Shown piece by piece: positions 37,472 through 45,163 of a DNA stretch of 64,000 bases (positions are counted from its first letter, which is position 1; each line of letters opens with the position of its first letter). Origin of the DNA: Candidatus Acidiferrales bacterium (GTDB lineage Bacteria > Acidobacteriota > Terriglobia > Acidiferrales > UBA7541); the NCBI GenBank assembly GCA_035934015.1, contig DASYYH010000016.1:372001-436000 (forward strand), read 5' to 3'. Below the pieces are notes generated by a model. The model ran no database searches and was not told the origin of the DNA. It was given only the letters and a program-made list of their open reading frames with translations. The position numbers were made by a program, and so were the translations under genes.

Positions 37472-37521
37472 TTTCTCGCCCCCTTTGGTTTCATTTCCAA
37501 AGCAAATAAAACGCTCGTGCG

Positions 37522-38004
37522 TTAGACATTCAACGCGCCGTGCAACTTTTCATACGTCAGCGAAAGGTCCTCCGGCTCAAGCCTCGTTTCGCCGATTGTG
37601 GACATGAAATTCGCATCACCGACCCATCTTGGCACGATATGCAAATGCAGATGCCCTACCACTCCTGCGCCCGCACAACGTCCAAGATTCATCCCCAAAT
37701 TGTAGCCCTGCGGATGATAGATGTTTGAAAGGATGCGCTCCGTTTTCTGCGCCATGCGCATCATTTCGGCAAGCGCTTCGGAATCGCACTCGGCAAGGTC
37801 CGCGACGTGCGCATATGGCACGACCATTACGTGCCCAGTTGTATAGGGATAGCGATTCAAAATGACGAAACAAAGTTTGCCACGAAAAACGATTTGGCTC
37901 TTCGCGTCATCCTTCAGCGCGAGTGCCTCGCAGAAGATGCATCGTTCATCCTTGTTGCTTTCAGCGATGTAGCGATAGCGCCACGGAGTCCAGAGGAAAT
38001 CCAT
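37522..38004 (-). CDS. HIT-family nucleotide hydrolase/transferase
   Basis: This 160-residue protein has the histidine triad HLHLHIVPRW and upstream GHVMVVPYAHVADLAE. An N-terminal CIFCEALA gives two Cys that, with the other Cys/His, could bind zinc as in GalT/AP4A phosphorylase-like HIT proteins. It starts MDFLWTPWRYRYI, as in the branch annotated as AP4A phosphorylase-like. It lies 14 bp from the HU gene and in line with it and with rpsA. Confidence 0.92.
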   Translation of the reverse strand: MDFLWTPWRYRYIAESNKDERCIFCEALALKDDAKSQIVFRGKLCFVILNRYPYTTGHVMVVPYAHVADLAECDSEALAEMMRMAQKTERILSNIYHPQGYNLGMNLGRCAGAGVVGHLHLHIVPRWVGDANFMSTIGETRLEPEDLSLTYEKLHGALNV

Positions 38005-38018
38005 CCCAATCGGCTGCC

Positions 38019-38384
38019 TTAGCCCTGTGCGGTAGGTTCGGACGCTGCGGCAGGTGCTGTGGTTTTCTGGCTATTTACGAAGTCTTTCAATTCCTTACTT
38101 GGCTTGAAAAATGGAATTCTCTTCGGAGGAACCTCCACCTTCGCGCCGGTCTTTGGATTGCGCCCGACGCGCCCGCGCCGTTCGCGCGAGCGGAAACTGC
38201 CGAAGCCGCGAATTTCGATTTTGTCGTTCTTTTGCAGCGCTTCAATAATGCTTTCAAACACGGTTTCCACAACCGTTTCCGATTCTTTGCGCGGCAGCTC
38301 CGTGACGCGAATCACTTCCTCAATCAGATCCGCCTTCGTTACTGTGCGCTCACTCGTTTCCGGCTTACCCGCAGCGCTTGCCAT
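38019..38384 (-). CDS. HU/IHF-family DNA-binding protein
   Basis: This 121-residue protein is a bacterial histone-like factor. The core is TKADLIEEVIRVTELPRKESETVVETVFESIIEALQKNDKIEIRGFGSFRSRERRGRVGRNPKTGAKVEVPPKRIPFFKPSKELK when read across the domain, with the DNA-intercalating loop RNPKTGAKVEVPPKR. The N-terminal 15 and C-terminal 20 residues are Ala/Thr/Pro-rich extensions. The start is ATG 38384 (MASAAGKPETSERT), with AGGAGG upstream at an 11-nt distance; ATG/TTG codons just further upstream are alternatives. Placement behind rpsA fits the common rpsA-ihfB order. Confidence 0.92.
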   Translation of the reverse strand: MASAAGKPETSERTVTKADLIEEVIRVTELPRKESETVVETVFESIIEALQKNDKIEIRGFGSFRSRERRGRVGRNPKTGAKVEVPPKRIPFFKPSKELKDFVNSQKTTAPAAASEPTAQG

Positions 38385-38477
38385 GGGCTGACCGCCCTCC
38401 TCTTGCATCAAGTTCCAATTTGGATCACGGACTGGGTTGTCGTTTCAACCCTAAGCGTCTCGGCCCCTATGGCCATC

Positions 38478-38514
38478 GGCGCATTTGGTGGCCCTTCCAT
38501 ATCACCAATGCGCC
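38478..38514. repeat. Stem-loop in the rpsA-HU gap
   Basis: A 12-13 bp imperfect inverted repeat (GGCGCATTTGGTG at 38478-38490 with CACCAATGCGCC at 38503-38514, one bulged base) lies between rpsA and the HU gene. There is no T-run, so it may be an attenuator, an RNA-processing site or a factor-dependent terminator. Confidence 0.35.
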
Positions 38515-38568
38515 TAGGACGCAAACGTAAATCTTTTTGTATTGAGCGCAACCGTGCCGAAACTCTTT

Positions 38569-40557
38569 TTAGTTCGCCTGGCGCTTGGCAAGAATCGCAT
38601 CTCCGATTGTTGCCGTCGGCGAACTCTTGGACGACCGGAAAACTTCAATTTCCTTGCGTTCTACCTGCTTCTGCGCTGCCCGATAGCTCAGGCTGATTTT
38701 GCGCTGCTCCATGTCCAACCGGATAATCTTGAAGTCGTATTCCTGGCCTTGCACAAGCGTAGATGCTGGCTTCCCTATCTTCCTCTTGGCGCGATCGCCG
38801 GCATTGCCTTTCGGACGGCGTTCCTCAATCTCGGAAATATGGCACAATCCCTCGATTCCTTCTGCCAACTCAACGAACGAACCGAAGTCCGCGTTGCGAA
38901 CGACTTTCCCTTTTATCACGTCGTTCAATTTGTGCCCGGCAAACCAGTTGGCCCAAATGTCGTTAAGTTGCTTGATTCCCAAGGACAATCTCCGGTGCTC
39001 CGCGTCGATTTTCAGCACTTTCGCCTGCACCGTGTCGCCTTTCTTCAATTTTTCGCTTGGGTGCTTGGCGCGCTCGGTCCAGCTGAAATCGCTGATATGA
39101 ATCAACCCCTCGATTCCCTCCTCGAGTTCCACAAACGCACCAAATTCCGTCAGGTTTCGCACGCGTCCGGTCACGATTGAACCCACTGCATACCTCTCGG
39201 CAATACCCGCCCATGGATCGGGAGTCACTTGCTTCAGACCCAAGGAGATGCGTCGCTGCTCTGGTTTCACTTCCAGTACAGCCACTTCCACCTCGTCGCC
39301 TTCCTTCACCAGCTTCGATGGGTGCTTCAGACGTTTCGACCAACTCATCTCGCTGACGTGAACCAGTCCCTCAACACCGGGTTCGATCTGCACAAATGCC
39401 CCATAATCGGCCACGCCCACGATGCGACCTCGCAGTCGCGTGCCCATCGGGAAGCGCTCCGGCACAGTTGCCCATGGATCAGGGAGTAATTGCTTGCGCC
39501 CCAACGAAATTCGCATCTTCTCTTTGTCAAACCGGAGAATCTGGACTTCGATTTCCTGCCCCTGTGAAACCGCTTCATTCGGATGGGCGATCCGTCCCCA
39601 CACCAAATCACTGATATGCAGCAAACCGTCCAGCCCGCCGAGATCCACAAACACGCCGTACGGCGTGATGTTCTTGACCTTGCCCGCGACGACAGCGCCT
39701 TCATTCAGCGATGCTGCAAGCTCCTCGCGCTGTTTCTTCTGTTCTTCTTCCAGCACCGCGCGTCGGCTGACGACAACGTTGCCGCGCTTGCGGTTCAATT
39801 TCAGCACGCGGCATTCGATTTCCTTGTCCTTCCATGTTTCCAGATCGTGCGTAGGACGAGTATCCAGTTGAGAAGCAGGCAAGAACGCTCGCACGCCGAT
39901 GTCGACCACTAAACCGCCCTTGATTCGGTCGACGATCTTGCCCTTCAGACTCAAGCCTTCGCGATGCGACTTCTCGATTTGCTCCCAAACGCGTCGCCGG
40001 TGCGCCCGCGTATGCGAAAGAATCGCATAGCCTTCCTTTTGCTCATGCGTCCGCTCGACCTCGATTGTGTCCCCGACCTGAAACGGAATCCCGCCGGTCT
40101 CGACAAATTCCTGCGCCAGAACAATCCCTTCCAACTTTGCGCCAACATCCACCACAACGCCGAGATCATTGATAGCAATCACGTGTCCCTCGAAAATCTC
40201 GCCACTGCTCGGAGCCGTGGAAGGCGTCGCATATTGCTCGATGAGCTGCTCCATCGGCTGTTCATTTACCTTGGAGGCTTCACCGGGCGCTTGCTCCTCC
40301 ACTTGGCCGGAGATCTCTTTCGCGGATTCTCCGGCACCATCATGCTCCTGAGCGTTGGAAATTTCCTCGGGGCTTGAAGAAATACGAGAAACCGACTCTA
40401 GGCCCGGCTCCGGGGTTTCGAGGTTTGCAACAGGAGATTGCTCAATGGCTGGCCTTGGAGTTGCTCCGGAACGACTTTGCGTGTGGGTCGGCTCCTCGAC
40501 CGTAGCAGCTTGCGCGGTGGAACCTTCCATATTCGAGCCTTCAAACTCGGGCGACAT
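38569..40557 (-). CDS. rpsA: 30S ribosomal protein S1
   Basis: S1 recruits mRNA to the 30S subunit. The 662-residue product has an unusual N-terminal acidic, Ser/Thr/Pro/Glu-rich leader (about residues 1-120), then six S1 repeats: GEIFEGHVIAINDLGVVVDV, SLKGKIVDRIKGGLVVDIG, GAVVAGKVKNITPYGVFVDL, GTRLRGRIVGVADYGAFVQI, GSIVTGRVRNLTEFGAFVEL and NDVIKGKVVRNADFGSFVEL. Repeats 3-6 contain the canonical GLxHxSD/E and ISLGxKQ motifs. Total length exceeds E. coli S1 (557) because of the leader. Two start ATGs at 40557 and 40530 are each preceded by a plausible ribosome binding site. Confidence 0.96.
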   Translation of the reverse strand: MSPEFEGSNMEGSTAQAATVEEPTHTQSRSGATPRPAIEQSPVANLETPEPGLESVSRISSSPEEISNAQEHDGAGESAKEISGQVEEQAPGEASKVNEQPMEQLIEQYATPSTAPSSGEIFEGHVIAINDLGVVVDVGAKLEGIVLAQEFVETGGIPFQVGDTIEVERTHEQKEGYAILSHTRAHRRRVWEQIEKSHREGLSLKGKIVDRIKGGLVVDIGVRAFLPASQLDTRPTHDLETWKDKEIECRVLKLNRKRGNVVVSRRAVLEEEQKKQREELAASLNEGAVVAGKVKNITPYGVFVDLGGLDGLLHISDLVWGRIAHPNEAVSQGQEIEVQILRFDKEKMRISLGRKQLLPDPWATVPERFPMGTRLRGRIVGVADYGAFVQIEPGVEGLVHVSEMSWSKRLKHPSKLVKEGDEVEVAVLEVKPEQRRISLGLKQVTPDPWAGIAERYAVGSIVTGRVRNLTEFGAFVELEEGIEGLIHISDFSWTERAKHPSEKLKKGDTVQAKVLKIDAEHRRLSLGIKQLNDIWANWFAGHKLNDVIKGKVVRNADFGSFVELAEGIEGLCHISEIEERRPKGNAGDRAKRKIGKPASTLVQGQEYDFKIIRLDMEQRKISLSYRAAQKQVERKEIEVFRSSKSSPTATIGDAILAKRQAN

Positions 40558-40748
40558 TCCTGCGGCCTTTCAGAGGAACTTACCCTGCTCACCGAGTAAA
40601 TCCTCGGAGACCCCACCCCGTGGGCGAGAGTTATAGAGGGGACGCAGCGACCGTTAACGCGCTGTATCGTCAAAATGATACGTGCCTGGCATGAGCGTTG
40701 TCAACCTTCCTGGGTGGTGGTTCCGGATAGAAGCCTTGGCCCCGCAAG

Positions 40749-41408
40749 CTACGGAGTGTCAGGGCTTTCGTTGAGTTCCCGCACGAGGTATACGATTCCG
40801 GCAGCGACCGCTGTGGCTCCAAAGAGAAAGACAATTAGTCTTCGTTTGCTGCGGGCAGATTTTATCTGTTTATCAGCCTGTCTAGGCGCATTGTCCGTGA
40901 TTTCAACTCCATAGGTCTTGCCGGCAGCAAGGAGATAGGTCTCGCCATCGAGTTCAAGCTGCAATGTACCAGTAAAGCTGGCTACTTCGAGTTCGTTTTC
41001 ACTGAGTACAGTAACTCTCGCATGAGTGGCGGCTGGCGTTTGTGGCCGGATGGTGACGTCCAAGGCCCGTATTGCAATCGGACTTGCGCCAGATGAAGAA
41101 AACCCCGCCGTTCCCGAAGCAAGTGTCGCCATCACGCCTGCTCCATTACTGGCGAGAGTCACGCCGCTCGATGGAAGAAGATAAATCTGATTCGCCGCAA
41201 ATTGCAGGCGCACGGACCCACCAGAATCGGTGACTAGGGAGTCTCCAGGGAACAGATTTGTTCCGCTTGCAGCCGCCAGACCATCAAGCTGCGTGCTTTG
41301 CGCCACCAGGACGAATCCAACAGAGTGATTCGGGGCTGCCAAAGCAGGAAGGTTTGCCAGCAAAGCCGCCAGCAGCAAAGCTACAGCATTGCGGCAGAAA
41401 GGTCGCAC
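40749..41408 (-). CDS. FecR-domain-like exported protein
   Basis: The frame is open from 41435, but GTG at 41408 is preceded by GGAG at 6 nt and begins right at the signal peptide (RPFCRNAVALLLAALLANLPALA). The mature region has the FecR-like pattern LDGLAAASGTNLFPGDSLVTD...SVRLQFAANQIYLLPSSGV, then GETYLLAAGKTYGVEI, and ends with a C-terminal transmembrane helix (LIVFLFGATAVAAGIVYLV). FecR domains usually sense extracellular signals or bind surface polymers; here no FecI or TonB partner is near. The gap to the upstream outer-membrane gene holds a small stem-loop (41484-41505). Confidence 0.7.
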   Translation of the reverse strand: MRPFCRNAVALLLAALLANLPALAAPNHSVGFVLVAQSTQLDGLAAASGTNLFPGDSLVTDSGGSVRLQFAANQIYLLPSSGVTLASNGAGVMATLASGTAGFSSSGASPIAIRALDVTIRPQTPAATHARVTVLSENELEVASFTGTLQLELDGETYLLAAGKTYGVEITDNAPRQADKQIKSARSKRRLIVFLFGATAVAAGIVYLVRELNESPDTP

Positions 41409-41483
41409 GGACACCTCCAAGAGGCTCCTCACCAAATATGAACCGGTCGTCTCAAAGGGTCAATTCATGCAGGTGAATCGTGT

Positions 41484-41505
41484 GCTGGAAAATGAACCTT
41501 CCAGC
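41484..41505. repeat. Stem-loop upstream of the FecR-like gene
   Basis: A 7-bp perfect stem (GCTGGAA / TTCCAGC) with an 8-nt loop lies between the outer-membrane gene stop (41582) and the FecR-like start. There is no T-run. It could be a weak terminator or leader hairpin. Confidence 0.25.
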
Positions 41506-41581
41506 CGAGAGAGCCTTGGAAACGTCAGTGCGTGCCGTGTTTCAACTAGACCGGTCCTCATTGTTGGAAGCATTGTGCAGA

Positions 41582-42574
41582 TCAATGGACGTAGTTGATT
41601 GCGATGGCAGGGGTAATCGAAGGGTTTATGTTATGGCCAAGCTCGATGATACGCGTGCCGATGAGCACGCCCAGATTATGTTTCCAGTTGTATTCAATTG
41701 CGGGAGCAAAGATAAACTCCTCGTTGGACCCCGAGTTAATTTGTACGCTTGATGGATTCTGCAGTCCGGAGGGATTGAGCGAGTCGTAGCCCGCAACGCT
41801 GGTATTGCCCTCGAAGTGGTATTCGATGTCCAGCGCCGCCACCCATCTTTTGGTCACACTATATTCCCCGGCCAAATCAGCGTAGGCGGTTTGACCCGGC
41901 TGGGCGTTTCCGCGAAACCCTGCGTCCGTTCCATAGACACTGACGCCTTGCACGCTTGCATGGTTGGAAAATGCATCCGATATGTTGAACCGCATACGCA
42001 GAATCCGCCCGTTCGGCAGCCAGAAAAACGTTTGCGAATAAAGTGCGAGCGCAGTTGTATACGATCCGCTGCCGAATCCATCGCTCGGGCGGCTACCAAG
42101 CTGGTCGTAACGACCGGTCGGAATCGTCTCTTGAAAGTTGATCGCGGTCATCGGGCGCCAACTGCCCTCATGAAATTGCGTGAGTCCATATTGAACGACT
42201 AAGCCCATATCCCCGAGTTCGACTGTCGAGCTGTTTGTGCCGCCGCTAACCACTTCGTAGTCCACGGTCGGAATCATACCGATGGTTAACTTATTTCGGA
42301 GCCCGTAGAGTATGTACGACAGTGACCCAAAGGTATTCGACCCTGAAGTGGAAACATCGTAAAAGTACGGCTCGACTAGAAAATGTCCTGTCGGGAGCGT
42401 CGCCGCCGAGGGAGCGAGCATAGGCCCGGTCCACCATGCATCGTCCATCGATTGATGGTCCACATGCAAAACCGGAGAAGAAGAAATTGATGTCGTCTCT
42501 TGCGCGTTTGCCTGTCCAGCAGCCAAGAACAAACCAGCCGCCAATGCCGGCACGGCAAAAAATCGACTGATCAT
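41582..42574 (-). CDS. Outer-membrane transporter-like beta-barrel protein
   Basis: This 330-residue exported protein has a signal peptide (MISRFFAVPALAAGLFLAAGQANAQ) and a beta-rich body: WTGPMLAPSAATLPTGHFLVEPYFYDVS, LTIGMIPTVDYEVVSGG, AINFQETIPTGRYDQLG, and a C-terminal EEFIFAPAIEYNWKHNLGVLIGTRIIELGHN. The pattern is that of the phenol-degradation MetA-like/transporter outer-membrane proteins, which import or anchor small aromatic or hydrophobic compounds. The start (ATG 42574) directly follows the stop of the truncated gene at 42576, so the two are joined after a deletion. It is the distal gene of the operon that begins at 45005. Confidence 0.75.
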   Translation of the reverse strand: MISRFFAVPALAAGLFLAAGQANAQETTSISSSPVLHVDHQSMDDAWWTGPMLAPSAATLPTGHFLVEPYFYDVSTSGSNTFGSLSYILYGLRNKLTIGMIPTVDYEVVSGGTNSSTVELGDMGLVVQYGLTQFHEGSWRPMTAINFQETIPTGRYDQLGSRPSDGFGSGSYTTALALYSQTFFWLPNGRILRMRFNISDAFSNHASVQGVSVYGTDAGFRGNAQPGQTAYADLAGEYSVTKRWVAALDIEYHFEGNTSVAGYDSLNPSGLQNPSSVQINSGSNEEFIFAPAIEYNWKHNLGVLIGTRIIELGHNINPSITPAIAINYVH

Positions 42575-42575
42575 G

Positions 42576-42794
42576 TTAAAGGCGGCAATGTCCAAATGGG
42601 GTATGCGCCAACCGCCTTATATGACTCTTCCACGTGCCGATCGCGAAATCGAAATCGTGCTGCCCATCTTGCTCGGTGCTGATGGGCTGTGCGACTGTCG
42701 GCGAGGCGGCTTGTCGAAATGCCTGAAAGGAATGGAAGAGATAGCTAAGCGCGTACAATAGAAAATAAGTCCCGCAACGTCGAAGCGAGTTCAT
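42576..42794 (-). pseudogene. Truncated copy of the secreted GTWK domain gene
   Basis: The 72-codon frame starts ATG at 42794, overlapping the upstream stop (ATGA), and begins with a signal-like segment (CGTYFLLYALSYLFHSFQAF), then DGQHDFDFAIGTWKSHIRRLAH, clearly homologous to the neighbours. After about 10 more residues the homology stops abruptly and a TAA follows, so at least 120 residues of the domain are missing. The stop is one base before the start of the outer-membrane gene. This is most simply a deletion scar; a deliberately short protein is possible but less likely. Confidence 0.7.
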
Positions 42795-43939
42795 CGTTTT
42801 TCTCGTGTGAGCGTTGCGACAAAGTTCGGCTCCCAGGTCTTACCTCCGTCATCCGAAAAAGCCTCCTCGAAATGATATGAGGTCGGGGTGATGTCCGACC
42901 ACACGGTTCGCGCCAAGACCGCTCGGCCATTCACTGTTTCCTGATCGTAAAACTCTCCGCGACCGTCCTTGAACCCGCCGATTGTGGGCACGTTCACTGT
43001 GCCATCGGCGCTGTTGGCTACATTCAGGCTCCACTGATGGGATTGCGGATTATAGAGACGCAGGGAGAGAAATTCGATGTGCCCGGTTGGGCCATCGGCT
43101 TCGACTTCCGCCAGATTCGCGCGGCCGCCCCAGATCTTGTGAACCACGTCCGTGCCGTCGTATTTGATCCAAGTATGAGACCCCATCAAAGGATGCACGA
43201 GATGCTGGATGTGAACCTTCCATGTGCCAAAATCAAAATCGAAATCATGCTGTCCATCCCGCTCCGTACCGGATTCTTGGGCTTTGGCTTGCTGCGTACT
43301 TGAATCCGTTGGAGCCGCTGGCGACACCCATCCCCATGGCTCAGGTTCGCCCATCAGTTTTTCTTGGACGGTAAGGTTCGTTATCCAAGTATTACCTCCG
43401 TCCTCCGAATATGACTGTTCAAAATGATTCGAATTCGTAGTGATGTCTGAGACGCTGATTCGAAGAGGAGTGATTTTGTTATCATAATATGGCTCCTGGT
43501 CGACAAACGCAGCGTCCCCGTTCGTTTTCTTGAACTCGCCGAACATGGGGTTCAAGGTACCGCCAGCGCTGGTGGCCACGTTGAAACTCCATTGATGGGA
43601 TTGGGGACTGTAGAGACGCAGAGACAAAATTTCGAGATGCCCCGCTGGGCCATTGGACTCGATTTCTCCCATATTGGCGCGGCCGCCCCAAATTTTGCGA
43701 ATCACATCCGTACCGTTGTATTCAACCCAAGTATGGGAGTCATGCAGGAGGCGCGACTGATGGGTTTTCCAAGTACCAATACTGAAATCAAAATCGTGCT
43801 GCCCGTCGTGCTCCGCGGTGACTGAGGCTGGCTTTGCCGGCCGAGTCTTCTCGCTTGTCATTCCAATGGTTAATCCCGCGATCATCAACGCCGCAACAGC
43901 CACGCTTCGTCGCATCTTCACATTCTGGACATACTTCAT
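42791..43939 (-). CDS. Secreted protein with two copies of the GTWK domain
   Basis: This 382-residue exported protein has a signal anchor (VAVAALMIAGLTIGMTSE) and two homologous domains. Domain 1 runs from HDGQHDFDFSIGTWKTHQSRLL (about residue 46) and domain 2 from RDGQHDFDFDFGTWKVHIQHLVHPL (about 230). Both contain the WGGRANxxExxxGPxGHxExLSLRLYxPQSHQWSxNVAxS core and end with DDGG.TW or DGGNTW. No family is recognised. The ATG at 43939 overlaps the previous stop (ATGA) and its stop overlaps the next start, so it sits in a tightly coupled operon. The domains look like a duplicated beta-sandwich; ligand unknown. Confidence 0.78.
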   Translation of the reverse strand: MKYVQNVKMRRSVAVAALMIAGLTIGMTSEKTRPAKPASVTAEHDGQHDFDFSIGTWKTHQSRLLHDSHTWVEYNGTDVIRKIWGGRANMGEIESNGPAGHLEILSLRLYSPQSHQWSFNVATSAGGTLNPMFGEFKKTNGDAAFVDQEPYYDNKITPLRISVSDITTNSNHFEQSYSEDGGNTWITNLTVQEKLMGEPEPWGWVSPAAPTDSSTQQAKAQESGTERDGQHDFDFDFGTWKVHIQHLVHPLMGSHTWIKYDGTDVVHKIWGGRANLAEVEADGPTGHIEFLSLRLYNPQSHQWSLNVANSADGTVNVPTIGGFKDGRGEFYDQETVNGRAVLARTVWSDITPTSYHFEEAFSDDGGKTWEPNFVATLTREKR

Positions 43940-45005
43940 TGCTGGACTTTCGTTTGATCCGTAATCCAATTCGTTCCCCATGTCTTCCCGCCATCGTTTG
44001 AAAACGCCTGCTCAAAATGCATGGTCTTCGGCCACCAAATAAATCGAACGTAGACATACTTGCCGTTCACCGTATCCGTCCCATAAAACTCGCCTGTGTC
44101 GCCCTTGAATTCGCCAATCTGTGGAACGAAGATCTTGCCATTGTTACTGTTGGCCCAGTAGAGGCTCCATTGCTGCGTCTGCGGGTTGTAGGTACGCAAC
44201 GTCAAGCCCTCGATGCGTCCCGCCGCACCGCTGGCTTCGAATATCTCCAGTTGGCCGCGCCCACCCCAAATCCTTCGAGTCACGGAATCGGCGTAGAAAT
44301 CAGCCCATTGGTGCGAGCCCGTGAGTGGGTGGTCCAATTCCTTCAGGTGCAACTTCCACGTTCCAAGCTCGAAGTCGAATTGGTGTTCTGGCGCGCTAGC
44401 GTTCAACGGCGGCGCTGCGGAGTCCGCCGCGCCCGCGGAAGTGCGCGTCAACTCTGCGATAAAATTCGGCTGCCACGTCGCACCGCCGTCCCTCGTAGCG
44501 AAATTTCATATCGGTGCGAGTCCTTCTGGATGTCCGACCAGACACCTCGCACAAGAACAGTTCGCCCGCCGTCATCATCCTGCGCAAAGAACTCTCCTCG
44601 ACCATCCTTGAACTCGCCGACCATGGGAGCGTTCAGAATCCCGTCTTTGCTATTGGCATAGCTTTCGCTCCACTGATGTGCCTGAGGGTTATAGAGAAAC
44701 AAGGTAAGGCCTTCCCAGTGTCCCGTAGGGCCGTCCGCCTCGATCTGTTCCAACTCGCCGCGACCATTCCAAATCGGCTCCACTACCACTGTTCCGTTCT
44801 GCTCGATCCAGGTATCGGCGCCGCTCTCCGATCGCACGAGCCGTTTGATGCGCGTCCTCCACGTACCCACATTGAAGTCAAAGTCGTCCTGCCCATCATG
44901 CGCAGGCATGCTGGAGGCTCGTGTCGCGCAGAGAATCAATGACAAAGCAAGCGCGCCGAGGCTAACTACGCGCCAATACCAACCGTATTTGAATTCGACT
45001 TTCAT
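43936..45005 (-). pseudogene. Two-domain GTWK secreted-protein gene, frameshifted
   Basis: The gene begins at ATG 45005 (GAGGACGA upstream) with a signal (VVSLGALALSLILCATRASSM) and domain 1 (HDGQDDFDFNVGTWRTRIKRLVRS). At about 44490-44492 the reading frame breaks: the upstream frame runs HRYEISLR and then ends 14 codons later, whereas the -1 shifted frame continues as DGGATWQPNFIAELTR and into domain 2 (PEHQFDFELGTWKLHLKELDHPLTG) through to the stop at 43936. All other copies read S-D-DGG-x-TW here, so a single G is missing from a GGGG run. Either this is an inactivated gene or a sequence error. The downstream gene overlaps its stop by ATGA. Confidence 0.8.
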
Positions 45006-45092
45006 TCGTCCTCTTTCAAGAGTGTCGTGCAAACGGGCCCGAATGCTCCTGCGCTCTGCCGTCTTCTCTCGGACTTCATTCTCCAAATTCGC

Positions 45093-45153
45093 ATCATCAG
45101 TGATAAAGTGGGTTATGACAATGACCACTTTTGCCAATCTGGTATGACCACTT
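45093..45153. promoter_or_regulatory. Divergent promoter with 10-bp direct repeats, probable MocR operator
   Basis: Two exact copies of ATGACCACTT lie at 45121-45130 and 45144-45153, 23 bp apart start to start (about two helical turns), between the divergent operon and the MocR gene. For the leftward operon a -35-like TTGTCA (45116-45121, minus strand) is 17 bp from GATGAT (45093-45098). The first direct repeat begins at the last base of this -35. Direct repeats are the known binding mode of GabR/PdxR-like MocR regulators. Confidence 0.55.
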
Positions 45154-45163
45154 GCGTTTGTCC

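Noticed and set aside
41409-41581. Possible cyclic di-GMP riboswitch in front of the FecR-like gene
   Set aside because: CACGCAC is present but the conserved GGGCAAACC-like and GACGCAAAGCC-like segments are absent.
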